NCBI GenBank assembly: GCA_905182215.1 | Contig: CAJJAI010000055.1 | Span: 1-34,357, forward strand | DNA: 34,357 nucleotides | From: Flavobacteriales bacterium UBA6772 | GTDB taxonomy: Bacteria; Bacteroidota; Bacteroidia; Flavobacteriales; UBA7430 | Direction: 5' to 3' | Shown here: piece after piece, positions 17,154 to 25,976 of the stretch | Layout: every line of letters starts with the position of its first letter | Position numbering within the stretch: the first letter of the stretch is position 1 | Program-made: the position numbers and the translations under genes | The notes under the pieces: model-generated | What the model was told of the DNA's origin: nothing | Seen by the model: the letters and a program-made list of their open reading frames with translations, nothing else | The model's database searches: none

Positions 17154-18461
17154 CTAAGACATTAAATCTTTCTCCGAAACAGGTCTTAACTGACCTTCGC
17201 TACTAGCAATTACTGTAGCAACGGTAGCATCACCTGTAACATTAACTACGGTACGTAGCATATCTAAAATTCTATCTACTGCAAAAATTAAGGCTACACC
17301 TTCAGGATCCATCCCTACAGCACCTAAAACAATCACTAACATAACCAAACCAGCACCCGGAACTGCAGCTGCACCAATAGATGCTAGAGTAGCTGTTAAT
17401 ACAATGGTTAATTGTTGGGTTAAGTCTAAATCAATACCAAAAGCTTGGGCAATAAATACAGCGGCAACTGCCTGATACAAACTTGTTCCGTCCATATTTA
17501 TAGTAGCACCTAAAGGCAATACGAAAGAGCTAATTTCTTCGGATACTCCTAAATGATCTTCACAACGCTCCATAGTTACAGGAAGCGTAGCCGCACTAGA
17601 GCTCGTAGAAAAAGCCAACATTTGAGCCGGCAAAATTCCTTTAAAGAAATCGAAGTAATTCATCTTTGTAAACAAGCGAAGTATAATAGGATATACCACA
17701 AAAATCATGGTAAGTAGACCTATAATTACAGCTAAAGAATACAGCCCTAAAGCGGAAAATAATTCCAATACATTTCTAATATCTCCATCCGAAAAATCGA
17801 CCATCAGCGAGGCTAACAAAGCAAACACACCATAGGGAGCCATAGTCATAATCATATCTACAATTTGGAGAATCACATCGTTAACCCCATCGAAGAAACC
17901 TTTTACATACACCGTCTTTTCATCTGGCAACATAATCATAGCCATCCCAAATAAAATGGCAAAGAAAATAACTTGAAGCATGTTACTGTTGTCGGTTGCA
18001 GCATTTAAAAAGTTTTGTGGAACGATGTCTACCATAAACTGTAAAGGACCTTGATCGTTTACCTGTGCCGCAGCTTCCATTTTAGCTTCCGTTTTAGTAG
18101 CGAATTTCTCTTTAAATTCAATTCGTTTTTCCTCAGAGAAATACTTACCCGGCTGAATGGTATTTACAATTAACAAACCTATAGTAACCGCTATAACAGT
18201 AGAAGTTAAATACAGAGCTATAGTTTTAGAACCTATCCTCGAAAGTTTAGAAATATCGCTTAAACTAGCAACTCCTTTGATAAGAGAAGCGAAAACTAAA
18301 GGAACGGCAATCAATTTTAAAAGATTGATAAATATTGTTCCAAAAGGCTTTATCCAATCGCTGGTAAATTGATCCCAACCAATCGTAATTGCTAACAAAC
18401 CAAAAACAACTCCAAGAGTCATTCCTATAATAATTTTCCAGTGTAATGCTAAATTCTTCAT
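17154..18461 (-). CDS. Dicarboxylate/amino acid:cation symporter (DAACS family, GltP/DctA-like)
   Basis: A 435-residue inner-membrane symporter that takes up C4-dicarboxylates or acidic amino acids with Na+ or H+. The signature regions are intact: FSTSSSAATLPVT (hairpin HP1), LPLGATINMDGTSLYQAV (TM7), AAVPGAGLVML (HP2), and DRILDMLRTVVNVTGDATVA (TM8, with the substrate-binding Asp and Asn). Substrate and cation cannot be fixed from sequence. It begins 7 nt after the aroC stop and is probably cotranscribed with it. Confidence 0.93.
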   Translation of the reverse strand: MKNLALHWKIIIGMTLGVVFGLLAITIGWDQFTSDWIKPFGTIFINLLKLIAVPLVFASLIKGVASLSDISKLSRIGSKTIALYLTSTVIAVTIGLLIVNTIQPGKYFSEEKRIEFKEKFATKTEAKMEAAAQVNDQGPLQFMVDIVPQNFLNAATDNSNMLQVIFFAILFGMAMIMLPDEKTVYVKGFFDGVNDVILQIVDMIMTMAPYGVFALLASLMVDFSDGDIRNVLELFSALGLYSLAVIIGLLTMIFVVYPIILRLFTKMNYFDFFKGILPAQMLAFSTSSSAATLPVTMERCEDHLGVSEEISSFVLPLGATINMDGTSLYQAVAAVFIAQAFGIDLDLTQQLTIVLTATLASIGAAAVPGAGLVMLVIVLGAVGMDPEGVALIFAVDRILDMLRTVVNVTGDATVATVIASSEGQLRPVSEKDLMS

Positions 18462-18468
18462 TTCTATA

Positions 18469-19548
18469 TTAAAGTTTAGTGCTTTTGTTTCTTAAATAAT
18501 GGTCTAAAATAACCATTGAGGTCATCGCTTCTACTATGGCTACGGCTCTAGGAACCACGCAAGGATCGTGTCTTCCTTTGCCTTTTACAATAACCTCTTC
18601 GCCTTTATTATTCAAGGAAATTTGATCTTGCATTATGGTAGCAACAGGCTTAAAGGCCACTCTAAAATAAATGGTTTCTCCGTTAGAAATTCCACCTTGT
18701 ATACCTCCTGAAAAATTGGTTTTCGTTTTAACGCCTTTAGCATCGGCTACAAAAACATCATTCACCTCCGAACCTCTACGTGTACAAATATCGAAACCAC
18801 CTCCGTACTCAAAACCTTTTACGGCATTAATACTCATCATGGCTTTTGCTAAATCTGCGTGAAGTTTATCGAAAACGGGCGCTCCTAATCCAACAGGAAC
18901 ATTTAGAGCTACTCCAGTAATTACACCGCCAACGGTATCGCCCTCTTTTCGAATGGCATCAATATGAGAGATCATTTTGGAGGCTAAATCTAAATCTGGA
19001 CAGCGTACAATAGTAGAATCTACAAGAGTAAAATCAACCTTATTATCAAAAGGTTGCATATGTAATTCGCCTACAGCAGACACATAAGCGTGTGTTTCAA
19101 CTTCAAGGATTTGTAGTACTTGTTTTGCAATAGAGCCAGCTACTACTCTAGCGATGGTTTCTCTAGCAGAAGATCTTCCACCACCTCTATAATCTCGAAT
19201 ACCATATTTTACATCGTAAGTATAATCGGCATGCGAGGGACGGTAAGAATCTTTTATGTGAGAATAGTCTTTGGGTTTTTGATCGCTGTTTACAATCTGA
19301 AAAGCAATAGGTGTTCCTAAGGTTTTCCCTTCAAAAATACCCGATAGAATTTCAACTCGATCAGCTTCTTTGCGTTGTGTGGTAATTTTAGACTGCCCAG
19401 GTTTACGTCTATCCAAATCTAATTGCACAGCAACTATATCAATAGGGATTCCCGAAGGACAACCGTCGATTATACCACCGATTGCTTTGCCATGGGATTC
19501 ACCAAAACTGGTTAAGCGAAATATATTTCCAAATGAATTTGAACTCAT
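18469..19548 (-). CDS. aroC: Chorismate synthase
   Basis: AroC makes chorismate from EPSP with a reduced FMN cofactor, the last step of the shikimate pathway. The 359-residue protein has the family signatures [68 protein letters not shown], and [14 protein letters not shown] choose ATG 19548 ([10 protein letters not shown], typical) over the TTG at 19557, which overlaps the -7 promoter element. That element ends only 6 nt before the ATG, so the mRNA should have almost no leader. The symporter gene follows after 7 nt. Confidence 0.97.
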   Translation of the reverse strand: MSSNSFGNIFRLTSFGESHGKAIGGIIDGCPSGIPIDIVAVQLDLDRRKPGQSKITTQRKEADRVEILSGIFEGKTLGTPIAFQIVNSDQKPKDYSHIKDSYRPSHADYTYDVKYGIRDYRGGGRSSARETIARVVAGSIAKQVLQILEVETHAYVSAVGELHMQPFDNKVDFTLVDSTIVRCPDLDLASKMISHIDAIRKEGDTVGGVITGVALNVPVGLGAPVFDKLHADLAKAMMSINAVKGFEYGGGFDICTRRGSEVNDVFVADAKGVKTKTNFSGGIQGGISNGETIYFRVAFKPVATIMQDQISLNNKGEEVIVKGKGRHDPCVVPRAVAIVEAMTSMVILDHYLRNKSTKL

Positions 19549-19554
19549 AGAGAA

Positions 19555-19562
19555 CAAAAATA
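19555..19562 (-). promoter_or_regulatory. -7 promoter element of aroC (TATTTTTG), almost touching the start codon
   Basis: An exact TAnnTTTG match on the minus strand, 6 nt before ATG 19548. Transcription would begin at or just before the start codon. I see no clear -33 TTG. Confidence 0.45.
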
Positions 19563-19620
19563 GAAAAATGTTGGGTTTAATGGTCAGTTTAAAGTTAAAG
19601 GTTGAAAATTGAATTCAAAA

Positions 19621-19649
19621 AGGGTCTTCGACAAGCTCAGGATGACAAA
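19621..19649. repeat. Dispersed intergenic repeat, copy 1
   Basis: GGTCTTCGACAAGCTCAG followed by GATGACAAAC lies in the aroC-hutI gap. Related, diverged copies occur at 22505 and 31132, all between genes. The sequence resembles a short repeat that I recall as frequent between genes in Bacteroidota genomes. Confidence 0.55.
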
Positions 19650-19749
19650 CGAGAGATGATTTATCAAAAATGCAAAATTGAAAACTGATTAATAAAACCT
19701 CATCATTAAATTCTTAGCCTCTCAAACTACATATCTTCACTTTTTACCT

Positions 19750-19757
19750 TATTTTTG
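19750..19757 (+). promoter_or_regulatory. -7 promoter element of hutI (TATTTTTG)
   Basis: An exact TAnnTTTG match, 19 nt before the hutI ATG. The -33 region is weak. Confidence 0.5.
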
Positions 19758-19776
19758 GGCTGTTTAATACAGCGCT

Positions 19777-21027
19777 ATGAAAGTCATAATTAAGAACATT
19801 GCCGAACTCGTTCAGGTAGAAGGAAATATTCAGGAAAAAGTTTCGGGTGCAGCCATGAAAAACTTAGGCACCCTAAAAGATGCCTTTTTATGTATGGAAG
19901 ATGGGCTCATAACAGATTTCGGAACTATGGATTCGTGGGCGGGTATAGACGACTGGAACAATACAGAAGTTGTAGATGCAGAAGGTGGAATGGTATTCCC
20001 TTCGTGGGTAGATTCTCACAGTCACTTAGTTTTTGGAGGAACTCGCGAAGGTGAGTTTGTAGACCGTATAAATGGTTTAACCTATGAGGAAATCGCTAAT
20101 CGTGGAGGTGGAATTTTAAATTCAGCTGCTAAATTAGCAGAAGCTAGCGAGGATGAATTATTCGAAAGTGCTTCTACTCGTTTAATTGAGCTTATAAAAA
20201 TGGGAACGGGTGCTTTGGAAATTAAAAGTGGTTATGGCTTAAGCACCGAAAGCGAACTGAAAATGCTACGCGTAGTAAAACGCTTAAAAGAGAACTTTCC
20301 AATTACAATAAAAGCTACTTTTTTAGGTGCGCATGCACTGCCTGTAGCTTATAAAAACGATAAAGAAGGCTATTTAAAATTAATTGAAGAGGAAATGCTT
20401 CCTTTAGTAGCCAAAGAAAACCTTGCCGAATATGTAGACATCTTTTGCGAAAAAGGATATTTTTCTGTCGCAGATATGGAGCGTGTAGTTACCGCTGGTA
20501 AAAAACACGGTTTGATTCCAAAGGTGCATGTAAACCAATTTAATATAATTGGTGGAATTCCATCTGCTGTAAAATTAGACGCTTTATCCGTAGACCATTT
20601 AGAAGTGGTAAACCAAGAAGATATTGATGCATTAAAAGGATCGAGCACAATGCCAACGATGCTTCCCTCCTGTTCGTTTTTCCTTAAAATCCCTTACGGC
20701 CCTGCCCGTAATATGATAGACCAAGGCTTGCCTATTTGTTTGGCAACCGACTACAATCCTGGTTCTACTCCATCTGGGAATATGAACTTTGTGGTTTCAT
20801 TGGCTTGTATTCACATGAATATGAATCCCGAAGAGGCTATAAATGCCGCGACTATCAACGGAGCTTACGCAATGGGAATCAGTAAAACAGAAGGAAGTAT
20901 TGCCAAAGGGAAAAAAGGTAATATATTTATCACCAAGAAAATACCTTCCTATTCTTTTATACCTTATAATTTTGGGCATAACTGCATAGACCGAGTTTTC
21001 ATAAACGGTTGCGAATTCAACCGATAA
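19777..21027 (+). CDS. hutI: Imidazolonepropionase
   Basis: HutI hydrolyses 4-imidazolone-5-propionate to N-formimidoyl-L-glutamate in histidine breakdown. The 416-residue amidohydrolase has the metal-binding pair in WVDSHSHLVFGGTREGEF, the substrate region KSGYGLSTESELKMLRV, the later His in FLGAHALP and KVHVNQF, and the metal-ligand Asp in CLATDYNPGS. No other hut genes are in the window, so the pathway is split across the chromosome or this gene stands alone. It leads a plus-strand run with a T9SS protein (10-nt gap) and a phosphoribosyltransferase. Confidence 0.96.
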   Translation: MKVIIKNIAELVQVEGNIQEKVSGAAMKNLGTLKDAFLCMEDGLITDFGTMDSWAGIDDWNNTEVVDAEGGMVFPSWVDSHSHLVFGGTREGEFVDRINGLTYEEIANRGGGILNSAAKLAEASEDELFESASTRLIELIKMGTGALEIKSGYGLSTESELKMLRVVKRLKENFPITIKATFLGAHALPVAYKNDKEGYLKLIEEEMLPLVAKENLAEYVDIFCEKGYFSVADMERVVTAGKKHGLIPKVHVNQFNIIGGIPSAVKLDALSVDHLEVVNQEDIDALKGSSTMPTMLPSCSFFLKIPYGPARNMIDQGLPICLATDYNPGSTPSGNMNFVVSLACIHMNMNPEEAINAATINGAYAMGISKTEGSIAKGKKGNIFITKKIPSYSFIPYNFGHNCIDRVFINGCEFNR

Positions 21028-21036
21028 ACTTTAAAG

Positions 21037-21948
21037 ATGAAAAAAGTACTTAGCTTAATCTGCATCCTCCTCGCAAACACTTTTGCGCAAGCCCAGGAAC
21101 AAAATTGGTTTTCCGATTTTCATATTTGTGAAACAAAAGACACAACTATCGTTTTTCCTACATCTGTTATTAGCGATTCTACCTTTACTTGGTTGTTTAA
21201 TAACGATCCTATTTCGTACAACTTCGACAACTCTATTACGATAGATTCCACAGGCGTTTATACATTAGAGATAATCAACATCGGAGAAGATACACTCACA
21301 GACAACTTTACAGTAACTGTAGATTTAGAACAGTACGATTTTGTGGTTTCGTTAAACACAGAACAGAGTTTAGATTCTGTAATCACCATGTGTTTAGAAG
21401 ATTCTCCAATATTGGGAACAACACAATCTGACTACACTCACTTTTGGTATTTAGATGGTTATTTACTTCATGATTCTCTCTCGGAAAACACACTTGTGGT
21501 AGCTGATATTCTAGACGAAATAGAATTTGACCAAGAGCATTTTTACACCGCAGAAATAGAAAATGCCTGCGGTATAGTACTAGCAAAAAATGAAGTTACA
21601 CTGATTGTTAACGAATGTCATTGTGCTTTAAATATGCCAAACGTGTTTACTCCTAACGGTGATGAATTTAACAATACATTTAAACCTTACAACGACCACG
21701 AAGATCAAGTTGAAGCAGAAAACATTTGTGAATCGACCGACTTTAGCATGGAAGTATTTAGTCAGTGGGGAAGACATATGGCAACTGTAAATTCGGGTAA
21801 CGAGTACCCTAGCTGGGATGGTTTAAACAAAAGTGGAAATGAAGTTGCCGAAGGGGTTTATTTTTATAGAATTGTGTACAAAGTAAATATTTACACATTA
21901 CCTAAGCAAAAAGAAATTTCTGGATTTGTGCATTTATACAGAGACTAA
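21037..21948 (+). CDS. Secreted protein with a T9SS type B (gliding-motility-associated) sorting domain
   Basis: A 303-residue exported protein with signal peptide MKKVLSLICILLANTFAQAQ. The middle (about 25-195) has two weak Ig-like segments (TWLFNNDPI, FWYLDGYLL) of the kind that bind polymers or act as spacers. The C-terminus is a clear type B sorting domain: LNMPNVFTPNGDEFNNTF, MEVFSQWGRHM, WDGLNKSGNEVAEGVYFYRIVY and FVHLYR. Type B substrates are secreted by the type IX system and attached to, or released from, the cell surface. The protein is small for this class, with no catalytic domain visible, so it is probably structural or adhesive. It starts 10 nt after hutI. Confidence 0.87.
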   Translation: MKKVLSLICILLANTFAQAQEQNWFSDFHICETKDTTIVFPTSVISDSTFTWLFNNDPISYNFDNSITIDSTGVYTLEIINIGEDTLTDNFTVTVDLEQYDFVVSLNTEQSLDSVITMCLEDSPILGTTQSDYTHFWYLDGYLLHDSLSENTLVVADILDEIEFDQEHFYTAEIENACGIVLAKNEVTLIVNECHCALNMPNVFTPNGDEFNNTFKPYNDHEDQVEAENICESTDFSMEVFSQWGRHMATVNSGNEYPSWDGLNKSGNEVAEGVYFYRIVYKVNIYTLPKQKEISGFVHLYRD

Positions 21949-21973
21949 TCCGAAGCGTATTTAATAGAAAATT

Positions 21974-22471
21974 ATGAGCAGAACTCAAATTCTTACAAGT
22001 AAACAAATAGAGCAAAAGTTAACTCGTATGGCTTGGCAGATTTACGAAATGCACTACCAGGAATCCTCTATTGTATTGGCAGGTATAAATGGTAATGGTT
22101 TTGTTTTAGCCAATCGATTGTCTAAGCTTATAGAATCTATTTCTGACATTTCTACTTTAGTGGCGGAAGTTACTATAGACAAGAAAAAACCTTTCAACTC
22201 CCCAATAGAACTCAATATTAAAGAAGAAGACTTTAGTAATAAAGTAGTGATTTTAGTAGATGATGTATTGAATTCTGGAAAGACCATGATTTACGGTATA
22301 AAACACTTTCTTAAAGTACCTGTAAAGATGATTAAAGTCACAGCTCTTATAGACCGTAAACATCACCGTTTCCCTATCCGTACAGACTATGCTGGCCTTG
22401 TACTTTCTACCTCCATAAAAGATCATGTTGCAGTAGAATTAGGCGACAATGAAGGCGTTTTTATTCTGTAG
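21974..22471 (+). CDS. PyrR-like phosphoribosyltransferase family protein
   Basis: A 165-residue type I phosphoribosyltransferase. The PRPP-binding loop is VVILVDDVLNSGKT, and ALIDRKHHRFPIRTDYAGLVLSTS corresponds to the PyrR motif ALIDRGHRELPI. PyrR proteins act as uracil phosphoribosyltransferases and, in Gram-positives, as attenuators of pyr operons. No pyr gene or anti-antiterminator structure is here, so a regulatory role is not supported. The actual base used is unknown. It is the third gene after hutI (25-nt gap) and is followed by dispersed repeat copy 2. Confidence 0.82.
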   Translation: MSRTQILTSKQIEQKLTRMAWQIYEMHYQESSIVLAGINGNGFVLANRLSKLIESISDISTLVAEVTIDKKKPFNSPIELNIKEEDFSNKVVILVDDVLNSGKTMIYGIKHFLKVPVKMIKVTALIDRKHHRFPIRTDYAGLVLSTSIKDHVAVELGDNEGVFIL

Positions 22472-22504
22472 AATAAATAGGTCAAAATGGAAAACGTTAA
22501 TGGT

Positions 22505-22533
22505 GGTCTTCGACAAAGCTCAGACGGACAAGA
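22505..22533. repeat. Dispersed intergenic repeat, copy 2
   Basis: GGTCTTCGACAAAGCTCAG with a one-base insertion relative to copy 1, then ACGGACAAGA. It sits between two convergent genes. The next 70 bases are AT-rich, with repeated CAAATT/CCAAATTATC words and no gene. Confidence 0.5.
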
Positions 22534-22597
22534 TTAAGTATTCTTTTTTTCGAGATCTACCATTTTCAAATTCCCAAATTATCAAATCAATTAATTA

Positions 22598-23263
22598 CTA
22601 ATTATTCTTAACCGCTCTACTCATTTCTCTTTTCCCAGGAGGTCCTGGAATACTCTGCAATTCAAAACCAACTTTCTTTAAAGCTCTTTTTACGATTCCT
22701 TTAGCGCAATAAGTAACCAACACACCATTCTTCTTTAAGGCTTTATACATCAGTGTAAAAATCTCTTCCGTCCACAATTCAGGTTGAATTTGTGGAGCAA
22801 AAGCATCAAAATAAATAATATCGAAAGTATTTTCAAAAGAGACTTCCTGTAGCTTTAAGTTTAGTTTTCTGAGAGAGAAATTTGCTGTTATCTTGGTAAA
22901 GTCATCCCATTCACAAGTATGCATTTTCTCAAAAGGTGTGGCATATTGTTGGTATCCTTCCATACTCATATATTCGAGCTTAGAGACTTCATCCCATTCT
23001 AAAGGATATGCTTCCAGAGAGGTAAATTCAATATTCAAGTTCGACTTTTCAGTCTCATTAAAAGTTGTGAGTGCATTGAGACCTGTACCAAAACCAACTT
23101 CCAAAATAGTCGCTTTCTTTAAGCTAGAAAACTTCAATCCAGCCTCAATAAAAACATGATTAGATTCTTGAAGCGCCCCATTGGTAGAATGGTAGGTTTC
23201 ATCTAATTCGGGAACGTATAAAGTATAAGAACCATCGGTGGTTTTAACAATCTCTTTTTTCAA
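22598..23263 (-). CDS. mnmD: tRNA (5-methylaminomethyl-2-thiouridine34)-methyltransferase, MnmD
   Basis: MnmD methylates the wobble uridine (nm5s2U34 to mnm5s2U34) in certain tRNAs with S-adenosylmethionine. The 221 residues form the stand-alone methyltransferase domain, without the FAD-dependent MnmC half found in enterobacteria. Motifs: ILEVGFGTGLNAL (cofactor loop), FDIIYFDAFAPQIQPELW, and the C-terminal GPPGKREMSRA. The start is TTG 23263: the protein then begins KKEIVKTTDGSYTLYVPEL, as in relatives, and no upstream ATG fits. A -7 element lies at 23286-23293. It diverges from the M42 peptidase. Confidence 0.93.
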   Translation of the reverse strand: MKKEIVKTTDGSYTLYVPELDETYHSTNGALQESNHVFIEAGLKFSSLKKATILEVGFGTGLNALTTFNETEKSNLNIEFTSLEAYPLEWDEVSKLEYMSMEGYQQYATPFEKMHTCEWDDFTKITANFSLRKLNLKLQEVSFENTFDIIYFDAFAPQIQPELWTEEIFTLMYKALKKNGVLVTYCAKGIVKRALKKVGFELQSIPGPPGKREMSRAVKNN

Positions 23264-23285
23264 AATTGAGCTATTTAAGTCTTCA

Positions 23286-23293
23286 CAAATATA
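23286..23293 (-). promoter_or_regulatory. -7 promoter element of mnmD (TATATTTG)
   Basis: An exact TAnnTTTG match on the minus strand, 22 nt before TTG 23263, with a TTG 23 nt further upstream. It supports the TTG start. On the plus strand, a near match TATATTCG (23308-23315) may serve the M42 peptidase. Confidence 0.55.
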
Positions 23294-23345
23294 CCAAGCA
23301 ATTTTCGTATATTCGTCAACCCAAAAATTATATTTAATTCGGCGA

Positions 23346-24431
23346 ATGAAAAAGAACTTTTTCTCTAAAAAATCACTGACTTTCCTAGAGTCTTACCTCA
23401 ATAACCCATCACCTACAGGCTTCGAAAGTGAAGGTCAAAAAATGTGGTTAGACTACCTAAAACCTTATATAGACGACTATATAGTTGATACATATGGTAC
23501 GGTAGTAGGAATTGTGAACCCCGAAGCAAAATACAAAGTTGTTATAGAGGCACATGCCGATGAGATTTCGTGGTTTGTACATTATATAACAAAAGATGGT
23601 TTTATATACCTGCGCAGAAATGGTGGTTCCGACCATCAGATAGCACCTTCAAAACGTGTAAACATACACACCGACAAAGGAATGGTGAAGGCTATTTTTG
23701 GATGGCCAGCGATACACACCCGTCATGGGAAAGACGAAAAAGCCCCACAAATGGACACTATTTTCTTAGACTGTGGAGCGATCTCTGACAAGGAAGTAGC
23801 AGAAATGGGTGTTCATGTAGGTTGTGTTATTACATACGAAGACGAGTTTATGACTTTAAACAACCGTTATTTTGTAGGTAGAGCACTTGACAATAGAATT
23901 GGTGGTTTTGTAATTGCAGAAGTAGCTCGCATGCTTCATAAGAACAAAAAGAAACTTCCTTTTGGATTATACATCACCAACTCTGTACAAGAAGAAGTAG
24001 GATTACATGGAGCTAAAATGATTGCTGAGACCATACGTCCGGATGTAGCTATAGTTACAGATGTATGTCACGACACGAATACTCCAATGATCAATAAGAT
24101 TAAACAAGGAGACCTAAAATGTGGCGATGGACCTGTATTGACTTACGGACCGTCGGTACAAAACAACCTTCTTAAAGTAATAATAGATACTGCGGTGGAA
24201 AACAAAATCCCTTTCCAAAGACAGGCAGCTTCTAGAGCTACAGGAACCGATACCGATGCATTTGCATTTGCTATAGGTGGTGTGGCTTCAGCTTTAATAT
24301 CGCTACCTTTAAGATATATGCATACAACAGTAGAAAGCGCACACATAGATGATGTACAACACGTAGTTGAACTCATTTATAATACGCTCTTAAATATAAA
24401 AGACCAACAAGATTTTAGATACCTTAAATAA
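23346..24431 (+). CDS. M42 family metallopeptidase (deblocking or glutamyl aminopeptidase-like)
   Basis: A 361-residue cytoplasmic aminopeptidase of the M42/TET family. Co-catalytic metal ligands and motifs are visible: IEAHADEISW (His-x-Asp), the bridging Asp in GRALDNRIGG, the QEEVGLHGA pair of glutamates, and VTDVCHD. The substrate pocket region RATGTDTDAFAF is also present. M42 enzymes form large tetrahedral complexes and trim peptides. ATG 23346 is chosen; the track's start at 23238 would overlap mnmD and its promoter and adds 36 unrelated residues. ilvE starts 2 nt after its stop. Confidence 0.93.
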   Translation: MKKNFFSKKSLTFLESYLNNPSPTGFESEGQKMWLDYLKPYIDDYIVDTYGTVVGIVNPEAKYKVVIEAHADEISWFVHYITKDGFIYLRRNGGSDHQIAPSKRVNIHTDKGMVKAIFGWPAIHTRHGKDEKAPQMDTIFLDCGAISDKEVAEMGVHVGCVITYEDEFMTLNNRYFVGRALDNRIGGFVIAEVARMLHKNKKKLPFGLYITNSVQEEVGLHGAKMIAETIRPDVAIVTDVCHDTNTPMINKIKQGDLKCGDGPVLTYGPSVQNNLLKVIIDTAVENKIPFQRQAASRATGTDTDAFAFAIGGVASALISLPLRYMHTTVESAHIDDVQHVVELIYNTLLNIKDQQDFRYLK

Positions 24432-24433
24432 TT

Positions 24434-25480
24434 ATGAAGATAGAGAAAATTGCAGAAAGTAGATGGAATGAGAACGCGTGGAAAGGTGCAGCTTTTGGTT
24501 CGGTTTTTTCCGATCATATGCTATTGGTACATTATAAAGATGGAAAATGGTTAACACCAGAAATTAAACCTTACGGTACATTAGATATGTTTCCTGCCCT
24601 GCATGCTTTGCATTATGGACAATCTATTTTTGAAGGAATGAAAGCTTATAAAGGACCTCAAAACGAGACTCTTCTTTTTAGACCTGAAGAAAATGCCAAG
24701 CGACTGAATAAGTCAGCAACGAGATTATGTATGCCTGAGATTCCTGAAGACATCTTCTTAAATGGCTTAAATGAGCTATTGAAATTAGATTCAAAATGGG
24801 TTCCTAAAGAACCAACTTCGGCACTATACATAAGACCTTTTATGTTCGCTTCCTCTAATTTCATTAAAGCAACTCCTTCGGATGATTATACCTTTATGAT
24901 CATCACTTGCCCAGTACAAGCTTACTATACAGGAGAGGTACATGTAAAGGTGGAGACCGATTATACTAGAGCGGCAGCAGGTGGTACTGGAGCAGCAAAA
25001 GCAGCAGGTAATTATGCGGCCTCTTTTTACCCAGCTAAACTTGGGCAACAAGAAGGTTTCCAACAGTTAGTTTGGACAGATGGTGATACTCACGAGTACA
25101 TAGAAGAATCGGGTACAATGAATATTTTCTTTAGAAGAAATAACGAATTGATTACCCCGCCTACAAGCGATTCTATACTCGCAGGAATAACTAGAAACAG
25201 CTTACTAAAACTTGCAAAACATTTAGGTATTAAGTGCACCGAAGAGCGCATTAATCTCGAACAAATGGCAGCAGATTATAAATCTGGTGCTATTACAGAA
25301 GCATTTGGGGCTGGTACTGCCGCAACAGTTGCAACTATAAACTCCATTACTTATAAAGGGGAGAAACTTCCCTTTACTGCTACTAAAGATAGTTATGCAG
25401 CTAAATTAAGAACTGCATTACAAGATTTACAATACGGTAGATCGGAAGATCCATTTGGATGGAGAAAGATAGTTGAATAA
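24434..25480 (+). CDS. ilvE: Branched-chain amino acid aminotransferase
   Basis: IlvE interconverts leucine, isoleucine and valine with their 2-oxo acids, using PLP and glutamate. The 348 residues match the fold-type IV family: LHYGQSIFEGMKAYKG, RPEENAKRLNKSATRL, LYIRPFMFASS, the PLP-lysine in GTGAAKAAGNYAAS, and EESGTMNIFF. It is translationally close to the M42 peptidase (2-nt gap), so both are probably in one transcript, ending at the terminator at 25501. Confidence 0.97.
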   Translation: MKIEKIAESRWNENAWKGAAFGSVFSDHMLLVHYKDGKWLTPEIKPYGTLDMFPALHALHYGQSIFEGMKAYKGPQNETLLFRPEENAKRLNKSATRLCMPEIPEDIFLNGLNELLKLDSKWVPKEPTSALYIRPFMFASSNFIKATPSDDYTFMIITCPVQAYYTGEVHVKVETDYTRAAAGGTGAAKAAGNYAASFYPAKLGQQEGFQQLVWTDGDTHEYIEESGTMNIFFRRNNELITPPTSDSILAGITRNSLLKLAKHLGIKCTEERINLEQMAADYKSGAITEAFGAGTAATVATINSITYKGEKLPFTATKDSYAAKLRTALQDLQYGRSEDPFGWRKIVE

Positions 25481-25500
25481 GGACTTCATATATTTAGCAT

Positions 25501-25530
25501 AAAAAAATCGCTCCAAGGAGCGATTTTTTT
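25501..25530. terminator. Bidirectional terminator between ilvE and the DUF4177 gene
   Basis: Perfect arms ATCGCTCC and GGAGCGAT around AA, flanked by seven A and seven T. It closes ilvE and can also close the minus-strand SPFH operon. Confidence 0.92.
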
Positions 25531-25599
25531 GTTTCAAAACTATTTCCGACACAGTCTTTAAAAGACTATTCTAACATCAGGACTATTTTTCATTGTAAA

Positions 25600-25773
25600 C
25601 TAATATCTGTTTTTCTTTCGTTTAAAAACCCAGGAATAGCGATGTTGATCTACGGTTACTAATTCCCAACCTTGATCGCCTAATGAGTTAAGTTCTTCTT
25701 CTTTCACTGCATTAGAGGCAAACATGCCTCCCAATTTGTAAAACTTCACAATTTTATACTCCCACTTTTCCAT
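25600..25773 (-). CDS. Small DUF4177 family protein, absent from the ORF track
   Basis: Reading the minus strand from ATG 25773 gives a 57-residue protein starting MEKWEYKIVKFYKLGG and containing LNSLGDQGWELVTV, then WVFKRKK before a TAG stop. The WEYKIV...LNxLGxxGWELV...FKR pattern is typical of DUF4177, a short beta-alpha fold of unknown function. It falls below the 60-residue cut of the track. It lies 15 nt downstream of the ribbon-helix-helix gene and is the third gene of the SPFH operon. Confidence 0.88.
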   Translation of the reverse strand: MEKWEYKIVKFYKLGGMFASNAVKEEELNSLGDQGWELVTVDQHRYSWVFKRKKNRY

Positions 25774-25788
25774 AATTTCTATTTTAAA

Positions 25789-25974
25789 TTACTCCTTAGT
25801 TGAATCCTTATCAAGCTTCTTTTTAAGCTTCAATCGTTTAGCATCTTTCAAACTTTTGGTCATCATCCACTCTAACTGACCATTCACAGAACGGAATTCA
25901 TCAGCAGCCCATTTCTCAATTTGCTTGAAAGTTTCAGGGTCTATTCGGAGTACAAACGATTTTTTGTCAGCCAT
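25789..25974 (-). CDS. Arc-like ribbon-helix-helix DNA-binding protein
   Basis: A 61-residue protein with a ribbon-helix-helix pattern: strand KKSFVLRIDPETFKQIEKWA followed by helix DEFRSVNGQLEWMMTKSL and a lysine-rich tail. Such proteins bind DNA as dimers and often repress their own operon. It is located 2 nt after the SPFH gene and before the DUF4177 gene. The palindrome TAGTATCACAATACTA upstream of the SPFH start is a natural candidate for its operator, but this is inference. It may instead be an accessory of the SPFH protein and bind elsewhere. Confidence 0.82.
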   Translation of the reverse strand: MADKKSFVLRIDPETFKQIEKWAADEFRSVNGQLEWMMTKSLKDAKRLKLKKKLDKDSTKE

Positions 25975-25976
25975 TT

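Noticed and set aside
21974-22471. PyrR-like protein as a pyr-operon attenuator
   Set aside because: No pyrimidine genes, leader hairpins or PyrR-binding loops are nearby.
23238-23345. Earlier start of the M42 peptidase in the ORF track
   Set aside because: It would overlap mnmD and its promoter; the extra 36 residues show no family similarity.
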